Shown in pieces: positions 7,902-16,499 of a DNA stretch of 25,423 nucleotides. The position numbers and the translations under genes are program-made. The notes beneath the pieces were generated by a model. That model had not been told where the DNA came from. It did no database searches and was given only the letters and a program-made list of their open reading frames with translations. Position 1 is the first letter of the stretch; every line of letters starts with the position of its first letter. The stretch lies in NCBI GenBank assembly GCA_030632865.1, contig DAOVTY010000008.1:1-25423 (forward strand). The letters are read 5' to 3'. The DNA is from Bacteroidota bacterium. GTDB taxonomy: Bacteria; Bacteroidota; Bacteroidia; Bacteroidales; Prolixibacteraceae.

Positions 7902-8732
7902 TTACAACTGTACCTGAAACCAAAGTTTTATAGGCTCCATTCCCGATGGCATTCCACCACTTGGTCTTGATCCTCCTCCAGATTTTCCGCCACTCATTCC
8001 ACTGCCGCCGCTCATTCCTCCACCGCCACCACGGCCGCCGCCTCCTCCTCCGCCGCCGCCGCTGCGACCACCACTACTGCGCATTCCACTGCTTTGCATG
8101 CTTCTTTGCATTGCGCTTGTAGATATTGCACCACTTTCAATTCCCACGGCGAATAGGTTTTGTCCGTCTTCAAGAGGAATCTCTTTTAATGGCATTTTTA
8201 CCTCTAATGTAAATTCGTTTGCCTGGTTAGATCCAAGTTCAACGCTTATCGGGTTTTTCAATATATTACGATAAAATACAAATTCATTATCATCTCCTTT
8301 ATCCCAGGTAACTTTGGTAAAAGAGGCATTAATTACGGCAGGTAAATCTTGAGACCTAGCAGAGGGATTCATTCCCATTTGGCTACTCATTGAGGCCATG
8401 TCTATTTCTTGTTTTTGCGACCGTTCTATTTTTAACTGGTACTGTTTTTTCTTTTTTCCTGAAGGATCAAAATATATAATTAATCCGCCCCGCATAATTT
8501 TAATATAACTCTGGCGGTCGTGAAATACGGCACTTATATAAATATTTGTATCATTATTAGAGACATTAAAACTTATATTTGTTTTAGAGTCGTAATTAGA
8601 TGCTATTGGATTTAGAAACTCCTCTTTTTGATTTTGAATGTACTCGTTGCTATTGTACACTGGAAGTTTGGCGCACGATGAGAAAAGCACTATTGCTAGT
8701 GCAATTAATATTAATTGTTTTGTTCCTGTCAT
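7902..8732 (-). CDS. Unrecognised lipoprotein with glycine-rich C-terminal region
   Basis: A 276-residue lipoprotein: hydrophobic signal 1-19 and lipobox FSSC with Cys20. Residues about 50-200 look like a beta-sandwich; NVSNNDTNIYISAVF and MRGGLIIYFDPSGKKKKQY resemble, from memory, CBM9/DOMON-like domains seen in Bacteroidota, but this is uncertain. Residues 216-264 (genome 7941-8087) are extremely glycine-rich, with a run of nine glycines and interspersed Met, Ser, Arg and Lys, including MSGG repeats and a final MPSGM. After it comes a short hydrophobic end (IKLWFQVQL). It is the last gene of the sigma/FecR/receptor locus, 73 bp after the DUF4249 gene. The upstream receptor has a similar Gly-rich insert, suggesting the two proteins meet at the outer membrane. 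The function is unknown. Confidence 0.75.
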   Translation of the reverse strand: MTGTKQLILIALAIVLFSSCAKLPVYNSNEYIQNQKEEFLNPIASNYDSKTNISFNVSNNDTNIYISAVFHDRQSYIKIMRGGLIIYFDPSGKKKKQYQLKIERSQKQEIDMASMSSQMGMNPSARSQDLPAVINASFTKVTWDKGDDNEFVFYRNILKNPISVELGSNQANEFTLEVKMPLKEIPLEDGQNLFAVGIESGAISTSAMQRSMQSSGMRSSGGRSGGGGGGGGGRGGGGGMSGGSGMSGGKSGGGSRPSGGMPSGMEPIKLWFQVQL

Positions 8733-8783
8733 GTCTTTATTTTAAATTAAGTTAAGTAAGTTTTTACCATCTAATTTTTCTTT

Positions 8784-8808
8784 ACTAACTACTAACTACT
8801 AACTACTA
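8784..8808. repeat. Tandem heptanucleotide repeat, about 3.6 copies of ACTAACT
   Basis: Three full copies of ACTAACT and a partial fourth copy run directly through the stop codon of the DUF4249 gene (8806-8808) into the 73-bp gap before the last lipoprotein gene. On the coding strand the array places stop codons in all three frames. Confidence 0.85.
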
Positions 8809-9672
8809 TTCTTTAACTACATCAAAATAAACATTTTGAGAATTGAAGGCACTAAATATGCCCAGTCCATTTTTTATATTAGTTGGAGGCTCGTTTAAAT
8901 CTCTGGAATCTTGCTCTAAGTTATCGTACAAATCGGCGTACTCTTGATTTATACGGTAAACTTTAACCACATATTTCCCCCAATATTGCATTTCCATGAA
9001 GTTAATCTCATGAGAACTCTCACGTGTTGGTAATGTAATTTTTCGAAAAGACCCTTTGCCAGCACTGCCAAATTTACCTCCAAAATCTGGGAATATAGAT
9101 TCTTGATTATCATCAGCATTTTCTATAACTATAAAGTGTAGCTCGCTATTTGGGTTTTCCCAAATAACTTCTAGCTGCATTTCTCTCTGTATAGTCATCA
9201 GTGCTTGCATTGCACCAAGATCAGGACGACCACTGTATGGGTCAACTCTAATTTCAGGTAATTCAATAATGTAATCAGACATCATAACTCCCTCTGGCGA
9301 CACGGGAACAGAAGTGATTCCGGTAGCAGTTTTTTCTCCAACATTAGCTTCTATATAAAAATTGTCTCCGGTTTCAATAAACAAATCGTCACCCGGATAA
9401 TGATAAGTTCCAGTATCGCTGCTCGATATTAGTGGGTATGCAATATCATTTTTAAATAATGTAATTATTGCATCGTTAATTGGGGCTCCAACAGAATCGG
9501 CCACCGATAACGGAACTGCATTTCTAATGCTCACATCCCAAACTGGTTCGTTTGCATATAAATATGCTTGCAAAACAAAACGTTCATCGGGTGTGTAAAT
9601 AACTTCATCTTCGCACGAGACAAATGTTGCTATAACGATGATGAATAAAGTTAGTTGAATATATTTTTTCAT
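8806..9672 (-). CDS. DUF4249 domain-containing lipoprotein
   Basis: A 288-residue lipoprotein of the DUF4249 family, which in Bacteroidota is typically encoded directly after a TonB-dependent receptor and is presumed to work with it at the outer membrane; the molecular function is unknown. The start at 9672 is preferred over an ATG at 9717 because it gives a clean signal peptide (MKKYIQLTLFIIVIATFVSC, lipobox Cys20); the upstream extension is low-complexity and AT-rich. After the signal comes the family pattern: EDEVIYTPDERFVLQAYLYA, then AVPLSVADSVGAPINDAIITLF, a Ser/Thr/Gly-rich first beta domain and a larger C-terminal domain ending in GLGIFSAFNSQNVYFDV, which is characteristic. It follows the receptor gene by 56 bp and belongs to the sigma-regulated operon. 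No internal truncation is seen. Confidence 0.85.
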   Translation of the reverse strand: MKKYIQLTLFIIVIATFVSCEDEVIYTPDERFVLQAYLYANEPVWDVSIRNAVPLSVADSVGAPINDAIITLFKNDIAYPLISSSDTGTYHYPGDDLFIETGDNFYIEANVGEKTATGITSVPVSPEGVMMSDYIIELPEIRVDPYSGRPDLGAMQALMTIQREMQLEVIWENPNSELHFIVIENADDNQESIFPDFGGKFGSAGKGSFRKITLPTRESSHEINFMEMQYWGKYVVKVYRINQEYADLYDNLEQDSRDLNEPPTNIKNGLGIFSAFNSQNVYFDVVKE

Positions 9673-9728
9673 AATTTTTATATTTTTTGTTTCACTTTTC
9701 AAATTTAAAATTCTCATAATTTATAAAA

Positions 9729-12200
9729 TTAGAAACTAAAATTCAATGATATGTTTGGAGTTGCACCCAAATAAGTTACATCATTTATAATCATCGGTAG
9801 CTCTTGTAAATCGAATTCGCGATACCAAATATTGGTGCGGTTATACAGGTTGAAAATAGAAAATCCTGCATCCATATCTACATTACCTAATTTAAATAGA
9901 AAGTGTGCAGCAACATCCATTCGGTGATATGCCGGCAATCGCTCTGCATTTTTGGGGCCAACGCTAATGTACGAAAACTGTCGTCCATCCAATAAATCAA
10001 TCTGATATTGAGATTCTGGTGCAGTATAAGGTTTCCCAGAACCGTAAACCCACGTTGACGAGAATCTCCATTTTGGATGTGGCTCCCAATTGGCAACTGC
10101 TTTAAATTCGTGAGTTTGGTCGTGTAGTGCCGGAAACGGATTTCCTTCGTTTAATCCTTCAAAATTATGTTCTACTTGCGCCAGTGTGTAAGTTAACCAA
10201 CCTGTAAATTCACCTTGCTTTTTTTGAAGTAGAAATTCAATTCCTTTGGCAGTTCCATCTCCCGAAAAGAAAAGTTGATCGAGTTCTATGTCGTTTCTGC
10301 GATAACGAAGCGAAAATTCGGATAATCCTTCCAGAGTTTTGTAGTATGCTTCCACATCAAAAAGGAACATGTCATTTTCTAAACTTCCACCTAAAATATA
10401 ATGCCTTGATGATTGTACATCAACTAAATCATTATCGGCAATAAGCCAGAAATCTCGCGAACCCTCTGTTACATTTTCGTTTATAACACGATTTACAAAT
10501 TGGTTGAATTTTCCGGTGGCTCCCTTAAATGATAAATGATCGGTGGCAGAATATTTAAAAGAAAAACGTGGCTCAATATAAGTTTGACCGGTTACATCGT
10601 AGTAGTTTGCCCTAATACCTGCATTTAGTTCTAATTTCGAAAATATTTTCCAATTGTCTTGCGCATAGAGTGTGGTTAAAATTCCTGTTTCGTCACGATT
10701 TAAAATCGATAATGTATCGTCTCTTATAAAATCATACGTAACATTTGTGTGCGAAAAGTTTAATCCAAAACCAAGTCGGTGCTGGTTTGAAATTTGCCAT
10801 TCATTATCCATTCTAAATGAAATCTCATTAACATCGTTATCCTCTAAATTACCTGTTATATGATTGGAAATTAAAGAGTCTGCGCCAGAATCGTAAGTGT
10901 TATTTTCTATTCTCTGATAATAATTACTGAAATAATGCGAGTATGCACCCATTATATTTGAATAGAATTTAGGATTCCATTGTCTCGACCATTTAAAACT
11001 TAATCCTTGATTTCCCCAGTCAGTATCTTCATCGCGAGAATTAGTAATTGTTCTGCTCGGAAAATTTTCTTTTACACTCTCTATTGTGCGAATGTTTTCA
11101 GAGTCTTCAAAAAGGTTATCTTTTCCGCTGTAAAAACTTATGGCGAGGTTATCTTTTTCTGTTGGGCGATAAGATATTTTTCCATTTAAATCGTAGAAAT
11201 AAAATGTAGGTCGCGATGTATTAACTTCGGGTTGCTCAAAACTTCCAAATCCGCCGGCACCGCCACCACCGCCTTTCCCTCCACTTGGCATTGATGGCAT
11301 AGTTGCTTGCTGTGTTGTTGGATCTGGTTCGTTTTGCGAAAGCATGTCGTAAATTTTATTATATAATCCACTTTCCATAACGTCGGTGTACGATCGTCTT
11401 CCGGCAAGTAAAATGGATCCTTTTCCTCCAAGTGGAACTTCAATACTAGTGTGTGCATCTAATAAGTTTACTCCGCCATTCATATGAAATTTATTGGGGT
11501 CACCGGTTTTTCCAGTCAAATCTACTACACTAGAAATACGACCACCATATTTTGCAGGATATCCACCTTTATACATTTTTATATCTTTTATTGCATCGGC
11601 GTTAAAAGCACTAAAAAAGCCAAAAAAGTGATCAACGTTATACACGGTCATCCCATCTAGTAAGACCAAATTTTGGTCGGGGGTGCCACCTCTAACGTAT
11701 AATCCTGACGAACTTTCATTTGTTCCGCTAATGCCGGGCAACAGTTGTAGCGATCGAAAAATATCTACCTGCCCAAAGCTTGGCAACGTTTTTAAATCCA
11801 TAGGAGAAACCCGTACAGAACTTACACCTTCTGTGGCTTTCATCATCTTATATGATTTTGCCGTTACAAATACTTCGTCTATTTCTATGTTCGACGGCTG
11901 CATTTTAATAGTTAATCTACCTTCAATTTTGTCAAGGTCAACATCCATTTCAATGGGGTGGCAACCAACATAAAATACATTTAAAGTGAATTTTTTTTCG
12001 GGAAGGTTTAAAAGCGTGAAAAAACCATCGACATTGGTTGATGTTCCAATGGAGGTTCCTTTTACAATAATATTTGCCGAAGGCAATGTCTCTCCACTTT
12101 CTGAATTAGTTACAACTCCTGTTAACAATAATTTTTGGGCAAAACTACTATTTGTGGAAAATGAAAATAGTATTGCCAGAATAATTAGAATTTTCTTCAT
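9729..12200 (-). CDS. TonB-dependent receptor with carboxypeptidase-like regulatory domain (no STN)
   Basis: An 823-residue outer-membrane receptor for TonB-powered uptake. Domains: signal peptide 1-21 (FAQ end), carboxypeptidase-regulatory-like beta-sandwich about 24-110 (LTGVVTNSESGETLPSANI), plug about 115-235 with LYVRGGTPDQNLVLLDGM and YGGRISSVVDLTGKTG, then a 22-strand-type barrel ending in an aromatic residue (SLNFSF). There is no N-terminal STN domain, so it probably transports but does not signal. A Gly-rich insert (about 301-320, genome 11241-11300) sits in an extracellular loop region just after the plug. It is clearly paralogous to the next receptor upstream; the plug regions align almost without gaps (for example DHFFGFFSAFN versus DHFFGLFSALN). 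It shares the locus with DUF4249 and the Gly-rich lipoprotein. The ligand is unknown. Confidence 0.93.
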   Translation of the reverse strand: MKKILIILAILFSFSTNSSFAQKLLLTGVVTNSESGETLPSANIIVKGTSIGTSTNVDGFFTLLNLPEKKFTLNVFYVGCHPIEMDVDLDKIEGRLTIKMQPSNIEIDEVFVTAKSYKMMKATEGVSSVRVSPMDLKTLPSFGQVDIFRSLQLLPGISGTNESSSGLYVRGGTPDQNLVLLDGMTVYNVDHFFGFFSAFNADAIKDIKMYKGGYPAKYGGRISSVVDLTGKTGDPNKFHMNGGVNLLDAHTSIEVPLGGKGSILLAGRRSYTDVMESGLYNKIYDMLSQNEPDPTTQQATMPSMPSGGKGGGGGAGGFGSFEQPEVNTSRPTFYFYDLNGKISYRPTEKDNLAISFYSGKDNLFEDSENIRTIESVKENFPSRTITNSRDEDTDWGNQGLSFKWSRQWNPKFYSNIMGAYSHYFSNYYQRIENNTYDSGADSLISNHITGNLEDNDVNEISFRMDNEWQISNQHRLGFGLNFSHTNVTYDFIRDDTLSILNRDETGILTTLYAQDNWKIFSKLELNAGIRANYYDVTGQTYIEPRFSFKYSATDHLSFKGATGKFNQFVNRVINENVTEGSRDFWLIADNDLVDVQSSRHYILGGSLENDMFLFDVEAYYKTLEGLSEFSLRYRRNDIELDQLFFSGDGTAKGIEFLLQKKQGEFTGWLTYTLAQVEHNFEGLNEGNPFPALHDQTHEFKAVANWEPHPKWRFSSTWVYGSGKPYTAPESQYQIDLLDGRQFSYISVGPKNAERLPAYHRMDVAAHFLFKLGNVDMDAGFSIFNLYNRTNIWYREFDLQELPMIINDVTYLGATPNISLNFSF

Positions 12201-12264
12201 AAAATTATTTTGTTGATTTAGACTTTTATATAGACTATTACAGCTTAACGCGATTTAACCCTAC

Positions 12265-12272
12265 CAAAAATA
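12265..12272 (-). promoter_or_regulatory. Possible internal -7 promoter element before the second receptor gene
   Basis: The minus strand reads TATTTTTG, an exact TAnnTTTG match, 64 nt upstream of the start codon at 12200 in the 149-bp gap between the two receptor genes. There is no TTTG at the -33 position, so it may be chance in AT-rich DNA. If real, the second receptor, DUF4249 protein and lipoprotein could be expressed apart from the sigma factor. Confidence 0.3.
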
Positions 12273-12349
12273 AAATTAAGTTTAATGAGAGATTTATTAA
12301 TTTAGAATTTCACTTTTGTTGATATTGAATTGGAGTTCGCTTTACTCAA

Positions 12350-15013
12350 TTAAAACCTAAAGTTTACAAAAAAGTTAAAGGTTAAATCTTGCGCTTTTAC
12401 AAGAGTTGTTTCATTAACTTGAGTCCCCTGAAAATCAAAATTGCGTATATATATGTCTAAATAATTTTCTGTATTTAAAGCATTTAATATTGAAAGGCCT
12501 GGTTTAATGTATATGTTTTTTATATTGAAATTGTAGTTTAAAGAAAAATCAATTCTAAAATAATCCGGTAAGCGGTTATAAGTTCGGGTTGTATTAAAAT
12601 CATCATCTTTTTCTGTGAATTCAACATACGGATGTCCGGTTGTAAAAATTGTTAATGTTGAGAAATTCCATTTTTTATATGTATAAATATTTGTCCATTT
12701 TATTTCGTGAGTTTGATCGTATAGGACAGGAATATTTTCGCCATTGTTTATTTTTGCAAAACTCCGTGTAGATTTACTTATTGAATAAGCAAGCCAACTT
12801 GTGAAATCAACACTTTCGTATTTTGCTAAAAAATCAATTCCATACGCTTTCCCATTTCCCGATATAAATTGGCTCAATATTGGGTTTGATTGATTTGCTA
12901 GTGGTTCGCCGGGCTGATGTTCTGAGTTTTGAATAAACAGATATTCTTGCAATCCATCAACTAATTTATAATATGTTTCAACATCGAAAAACCACTTTTT
13001 AGTTTCGTAACTTGCGCCTACAATAAAGTGGTTTGATGAGACAACTGGATGATGATTGCTGTCGGAAAGTACCCAGAAATCTCTACTGTAACCATAGTTC
13101 TGTTCGGTTGCTAGTTTGTTTAAATATTGAAAATACTTACCTGTCGCCATTTTTAAAATAACATTACTCCCTAATTTATAACTGGCAGATAATCTTGGTT
13201 CAAAATAGATTTTATTCGTTCCTTCAAAGTAATTTAGTCTAAATCCGGGTTTAATATTAAAGTTACTTTTTAAATTTATTTTATCCTGAAAAAATATAGA
13301 ATACAAAAAAGCAGAACTCTCTAAGTTGTTATAAACTATATCTCTGTTAGCATCTTTATAAAATGTAAATTCATTATATTTTGCAGCAATCCCAAATTCA
13401 AATTCATTTTTAGAATTTAGAGAATATCTGTTTTGAAATGTTACAAAGAAATCGCTCAGTTTGTTCTCTTCGTTTGTTGATCTATACTCCTCGTTGGCTT
13501 GAGATCTATTGGTATAAAAGTCGCCAGAAAAGGTTGTTTTGCTATAATATTCATTAAAATAACCTGAGTGCCCGAGTTGTATGTTGGTGAAATATTTTGT
13601 ACTCCTCTGTTTTTTCCACGATAATCCAAAGCCATAATTTCCCCAATCATTAATATCTTCAGTATTAGTTGTTATAAATTCTTTTTCCACAATATTTGTA
13701 CTGTTTAAATGATCTTTTGCACCGTATAAACTGAACGAAATATTTTCCTTCTGATTTGGAGAGTACGTTAGATTAAGATTTAAATCGCTGAAATAGAATT
13801 CAGGATCTATAACGTTTTCGTTTTGTTTAATTCGTCGCGACTGACCAATTTTGTCAGCCATTAGTTCATCGGCTAACCAACTAGAATATATATCGGTGTA
13901 AGCTCGGCGTCCTGCCATTACCAATGTTAGTTTTTTAGAAATAGGTATTTCTGTTGAGAGGTTTGCACTAATTAAATTTATACCGCCATAAACTTCTGGT
14001 TTTTGATGATTGCCAGTTTTTCCTGTAATATCAATAATACCTGAAACACGTTCGCCGTAACGCGAGTCAAAACCACCTCTGTACACTTGAATATTTTTTA
14101 TAACATTAGGATTTAACGCCGAAAACAGACCGAAAAAATGATCGAGATTGTAGAGCGTAAATCCATCGAAAAGTACAAGGTTCTGATCTGCAGAACTACC
14201 CCTTATATTAAGTTGCGATGAGTTTTCGATAGAACTAATTCCTGGAAGCATTTGCAAGGCTCTAAAAACATCTGTTTCTCCGTAATTTGGTAAATCTGCA
14301 AAACGAGATGGATTAAATGTTATATGGCCGGCTTCATTACCTATATCTATTATTTCTAGTCTCTCCCCTGTAACTTTTACAGTATTAATTGTTTCTATTT
14401 TTTTGGTTAACCCCAATTCTAAAAAACGCAATGCATTTGTAGTTTCAATTATGGTATCTAATGTATTGTATCCCAAATATTTTATTTGAATAAATGTAGT
14501 GGCAGAGTCGGGGAGTTGGGTGCTAAATGTTCCATCGACTGTTGTAGATATGGAAAATTTTTTATCCCAAATTAAAATTGTAGCATAAGGTAATCTTTCG
14601 CCTGTTTCGTTGTCGAAAATTATTCCCGAAAATATGAGATTTTCTTTTTCTTTTAAATTTTTGTTCTGTACAGTTTTATACACCAAATAAGTGTTGTGCA
14701 TAAAATCTACAGAATAACTGGTTTTGCCCAATATCGATAAAATAATATCTTCTGTATTATTATGCGAAATAGATTTTGTAATCCTTACGTTTCGTAGTTC
14801 TCCCGCATCGAATGCAATTTTAACATCCAATTTATTTGCAACTTCTAGCAATGCTTGCGAAACAGGCGTTTCAGTAAATTCAAATTTAAATTTATATTGC
14901 TGGGAAAAACCAGCGGTTGGAAATATTAATAGTGCAATAAAAAGTATATAAAGCAGATAAACCTTATTTCTGTTTTTTGTAAATACTGACTTTCTTGTTA
15001 TTATCAACTTCAT
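12350..15013 (-). CDS. TonB-dependent receptor with N-terminal STN signalling domain
   Basis: An 887-residue FecA-type receptor combining transport and signalling. After a long signal region (1-38, hydrophobic 19-31, end GFSQ), residues 41-115 form a Secretin/TonB N-terminal (STN) domain (FTETPVSQALLEVANKLDVK), the part that touches the FecR C-terminus in the periplasm. A carboxypeptidase-regulatory-like domain follows (127-205), then the plug (about 225-335, with LNIRGSSADQNLVLFDGF and YGERVSGIIDITGKTG) and the barrel, ending in FVNFRF. Its start overlaps the end of the FecR gene by 50 bp; no later ATG precedes the signal peptide core, so coupled translation is likely. The next gene is a paralogous receptor without STN. 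This one is therefore the likely sensor of the locus. The ligand, perhaps a siderophore, glycan or peptide, is not evident. Confidence 0.93.
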   Translation of the reverse strand: MKLIITRKSVFTKNRNKVYLLYILFIALLIFPTAGFSQQYKFKFEFTETPVSQALLEVANKLDVKIAFDAGELRNVRITKSISHNNTEDIILSILGKTSYSVDFMHNTYLVYKTVQNKNLKEKENLIFSGIIFDNETGERLPYATILIWDKKFSISTTVDGTFSTQLPDSATTFIQIKYLGYNTLDTIIETTNALRFLELGLTKKIETINTVKVTGERLEIIDIGNEAGHITFNPSRFADLPNYGETDVFRALQMLPGISSIENSSQLNIRGSSADQNLVLFDGFTLYNLDHFFGLFSALNPNVIKNIQVYRGGFDSRYGERVSGIIDITGKTGNHQKPEVYGGINLISANLSTEIPISKKLTLVMAGRRAYTDIYSSWLADELMADKIGQSRRIKQNENVIDPEFYFSDLNLNLTYSPNQKENISFSLYGAKDHLNSTNIVEKEFITTNTEDINDWGNYGFGLSWKKQRSTKYFTNIQLGHSGYFNEYYSKTTFSGDFYTNRSQANEEYRSTNEENKLSDFFVTFQNRYSLNSKNEFEFGIAAKYNEFTFYKDANRDIVYNNLESSAFLYSIFFQDKINLKSNFNIKPGFRLNYFEGTNKIYFEPRLSASYKLGSNVILKMATGKYFQYLNKLATEQNYGYSRDFWVLSDSNHHPVVSSNHFIVGASYETKKWFFDVETYYKLVDGLQEYLFIQNSEHQPGEPLANQSNPILSQFISGNGKAYGIDFLAKYESVDFTSWLAYSISKSTRSFAKINNGENIPVLYDQTHEIKWTNIYTYKKWNFSTLTIFTTGHPYVEFTEKDDDFNTTRTYNRLPDYFRIDFSLNYNFNIKNIYIKPGLSILNALNTENYLDIYIRNFDFQGTQVNETTLVKAQDLTFNFFVNFRF

Positions 15014-15845
15014 ATTTTAGCCCCATCGGAATGCAAATAATATCTAATGCTTCGTTCAATTTTTTGTTCGAAAAACTTACCGTAATTAGGCGTTCTTCCT
15101 TTTCATTATATTTAATAGAAACATCAAATTGTCTTTCAATTTCAGCAAAAATAGAAATAAGTGGTTTATCTTCAAAGTAGAAAATCCCTTCTTTCCACGA
15201 AATTGTTTTTTTGATGTTATTGTCGATTGTTTTTATAAGTCTTTGTTGAGTTAATTCTACACGCTCGCCAGGCAAAATTATTTGATGATCGTTATTTGCA
15301 GAAACCTTTACTTTGCCTGATATACAACTTACCCAGAAAGTATTATCTCTTGAGAAAACATTGAGTTGTGTTCCAAGAATTTCTACCGTACCTAATTTTG
15401 ATTTAATTATAAATTTATCTCCTTTTATTACATCGAAATAAGCCTCCCCTTCTATCGTAAGTTGCCTCTTTTTTGCAAAATGATTGTTGCTCCATTTTAA
15501 TTTTGAATCAGCATTTAAAGTAACTTTTGTGCCTTCGGGGAGTGTAATTTTTGTCTGTTCGGCAAATTGTGTTTTTATAACATCGCTCGATAAATATGAA
15601 TTAACTGAATAGATTGAAATAAGTAGAATAACGATTGCTGCAGCTGCTTGTATAATTGTTTTTAATTTGAATTTTTTAGTAGGAGAGGATAGCTCAATTT
15701 TATCCAACAACGAACTTAATATCTCATTTTCCGGTTTTCCAGAAGGAGGAATCAAATTTTTTGATATTTCCAAAATCCTCTCATCCAAACTCATTTTGTT
15801 GAATTCGTTGTGAGTGATTTTTCTATTTTTGGAATCGTCTTTCAT
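14964..15845 (-). CDS. FecR family anti-sigma factor
   Basis: A 293-residue inner-membrane anti-sigma factor that relays receptor occupancy to the ECF sigma factor. Residues 1-60 are the cytoplasmic sigma-binding portion (with LSLDERIL-like segment at 19-26), 64-81 are a single transmembrane helix (IIQAAAAIVILLISIYS), about 94-188 are the FecR domain (LPEGTKVTLNADSKLKW and IEGEAYFDV, LGTQLNVF), and about 222-290 are the DUF4974-type C-terminal domain (FEDKPLISIFAEIERQFDVSI, LNEALDIIC) that should contact the receptor's STN domain. It lies 123 bp downstream of the sigma gene and overlaps the receptor gene by 50 bp. The gap before it contains two inverted repeats. The length and domain order are normal for Bacteroidota FecR proteins. 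Confidence 0.93.
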   Translation of the reverse strand: MKDDSKNRKITHNEFNKMSLDERILEISKNLIPPSGKPENEILSSLLDKIELSSPTKKFKLKTIIQAAAAIVILLISIYSVNSYLSSDVIKTQFAEQTKITLPEGTKVTLNADSKLKWSNNHFAKKRQLTIEGEAYFDVIKGDKFIIKSKLGTVEILGTQLNVFSRDNTFWVSCISGKVKVSANNDHQIILPGERVELTQQRLIKTIDNNIKKTISWKEGIFYFEDKPLISIFAEIERQFDVSIKYNEKEERLITVSFSNKKLNEALDIICIPMGLKYEVDNNKKVSIYKKQK

Positions 15846-15886
15846 TATTACTTATTTGTCGGCTGCAACAAGTTCTTTAGTCCATT

Positions 15887-15907
15887 ATGCTGAAATTATT
15901 TCAGCAT
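15887..15907. repeat. Perfect 10-bp palindromic hairpin in the sigma-fecR gap
   Basis: ATGCTGAAAT at 15887-15896 and its exact reverse complement at 15898-15907 are separated by one base. On the plus strand it is followed by six T (15911-15916), but no plus-strand gene lies upstream. In the operon direction no T run follows, so it is not a normal terminator; it could be a processing site, an attenuating hairpin or an operator. Confidence 0.7.
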
Positions 15908-15923
15908 CTCTTTTTTCAATATA

Positions 15924-15950
15924 ATCATTCCTAATCGAGTTCGGAATGAT
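15924..15950. repeat. Second inverted repeat (8-bp arms) in the sigma-fecR gap
   Basis: ATCATTCC at 15924-15931 and GGAATGAT at 15943-15950 form perfect 8-bp arms around an 11-nt loop, beginning 18 nt past the sigma gene stop in the operon direction. Together with the neighbouring palindrome it fills much of the 123-bp gap. Confidence 0.65.
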
Positions 15951-15968
15951 GAAACTAACATCGTCTTT

Positions 15969-16499
15969 TTACAATTTATATTCAATTGTTTTCTTCAATT
16001 CAGTTAAAGCATTTTTCATTCTCTTTTCAATTGCCTTTTGGCTTAGTCCTAAATTATTGGCAATTTGTTTAAATGTTAAATCATCAATTCTGTTCATTAA
16101 AAAAACTACCCTATTTTTCTCTTTTAAACTACCAATGGCATTTTGCAATCTGTCGTTAAATTCTTTAAGTTCAAATTCAAATTCTGGCGAAACAGAAAAG
16201 TTATTTTGCTTGTAACCTCTGGCAAACTCAAAAACAACCTGCTGATGTTCATACCTGTTTTTACACAAATTACCGGCAATTGTATATAGTAGTGCCTTTG
16301 CTGTTTGTTGCTTTATACTGGCTCTCTTTTCCCAAATTTTAATGAACGTATCTTGTGCAATGTCTTCTGCTAAATCAATATCACTAGTTTTATAATAGAT
16401 AAAGTTTTTTATGCTCGAATACGATTGATCGAATAAATCAATGTAATCGGCTTTAGATAATCCAGATACTAAATTAGTTTTAAGAAAATCTTTTTTCAA
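15969..16499 (-). CDS. ECF-type RNA polymerase sigma-70 factor
   Basis: A 176-residue extracytoplasmic-function sigma factor that should direct transcription of the receptor locus once released by FecR. Region 2 is visible at about 20-60 (LFDQSYSSIKNFIYYK, then DIAQDTFIKIWEKR, the core-binding and -10 recognition part). Region 4 is at about 115-170 with the helix-turn-helix LTFKQIANNLGLSQKAIEKRMKNAL that reads the -35 type element. The linker has no extra domain, and the size matches Bacteroidota FecI-like sigma factors. It is the first gene of the minus-strand locus: fecR, two receptors, DUF4249 and a lipoprotein follow. No exact TAnnTTTG box was found in front of it, consistent with autoregulation or another promoter type. 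Confidence 0.93.
   Translation of the reverse strand: MKKDFLKTNLVSGLSKADYIDLFDQSYSSIKNFIYYKTSDIDLAEDIAQDTFIKIWEKRASIKQQTAKALLYTIAGNLCKNRYEHQQVVFEFARGYKQNNFSVSPEFEFELKEFNDRLQNAIGSLKEKNRVVFLMNRIDDLTFKQIANNLGLSQKAIEKRMKNALTELKKTIEYKL

Noticed and set aside
7893..7907. Short palindrome TTGTAATTATTACAA between the converging PorP/SprF and lipoprotein genes as a shared terminator
   Set aside because: The stem is 7 bp of mostly A-T pairs, overlaps a stop codon and has no T run; it is too weak to call.
9673..9717. Upstream ATG for the DUF4249 gene
   Set aside because: It adds 15 AT-rich low-complexity residues before a standard lipoprotein signal peptide that begins at 9672.
15887..15916. Hairpin plus six T read as a plus-strand terminator
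   Set aside because: No plus-strand gene lies upstream for it to end; it is reported as a structural repeat in the minus-strand operon.
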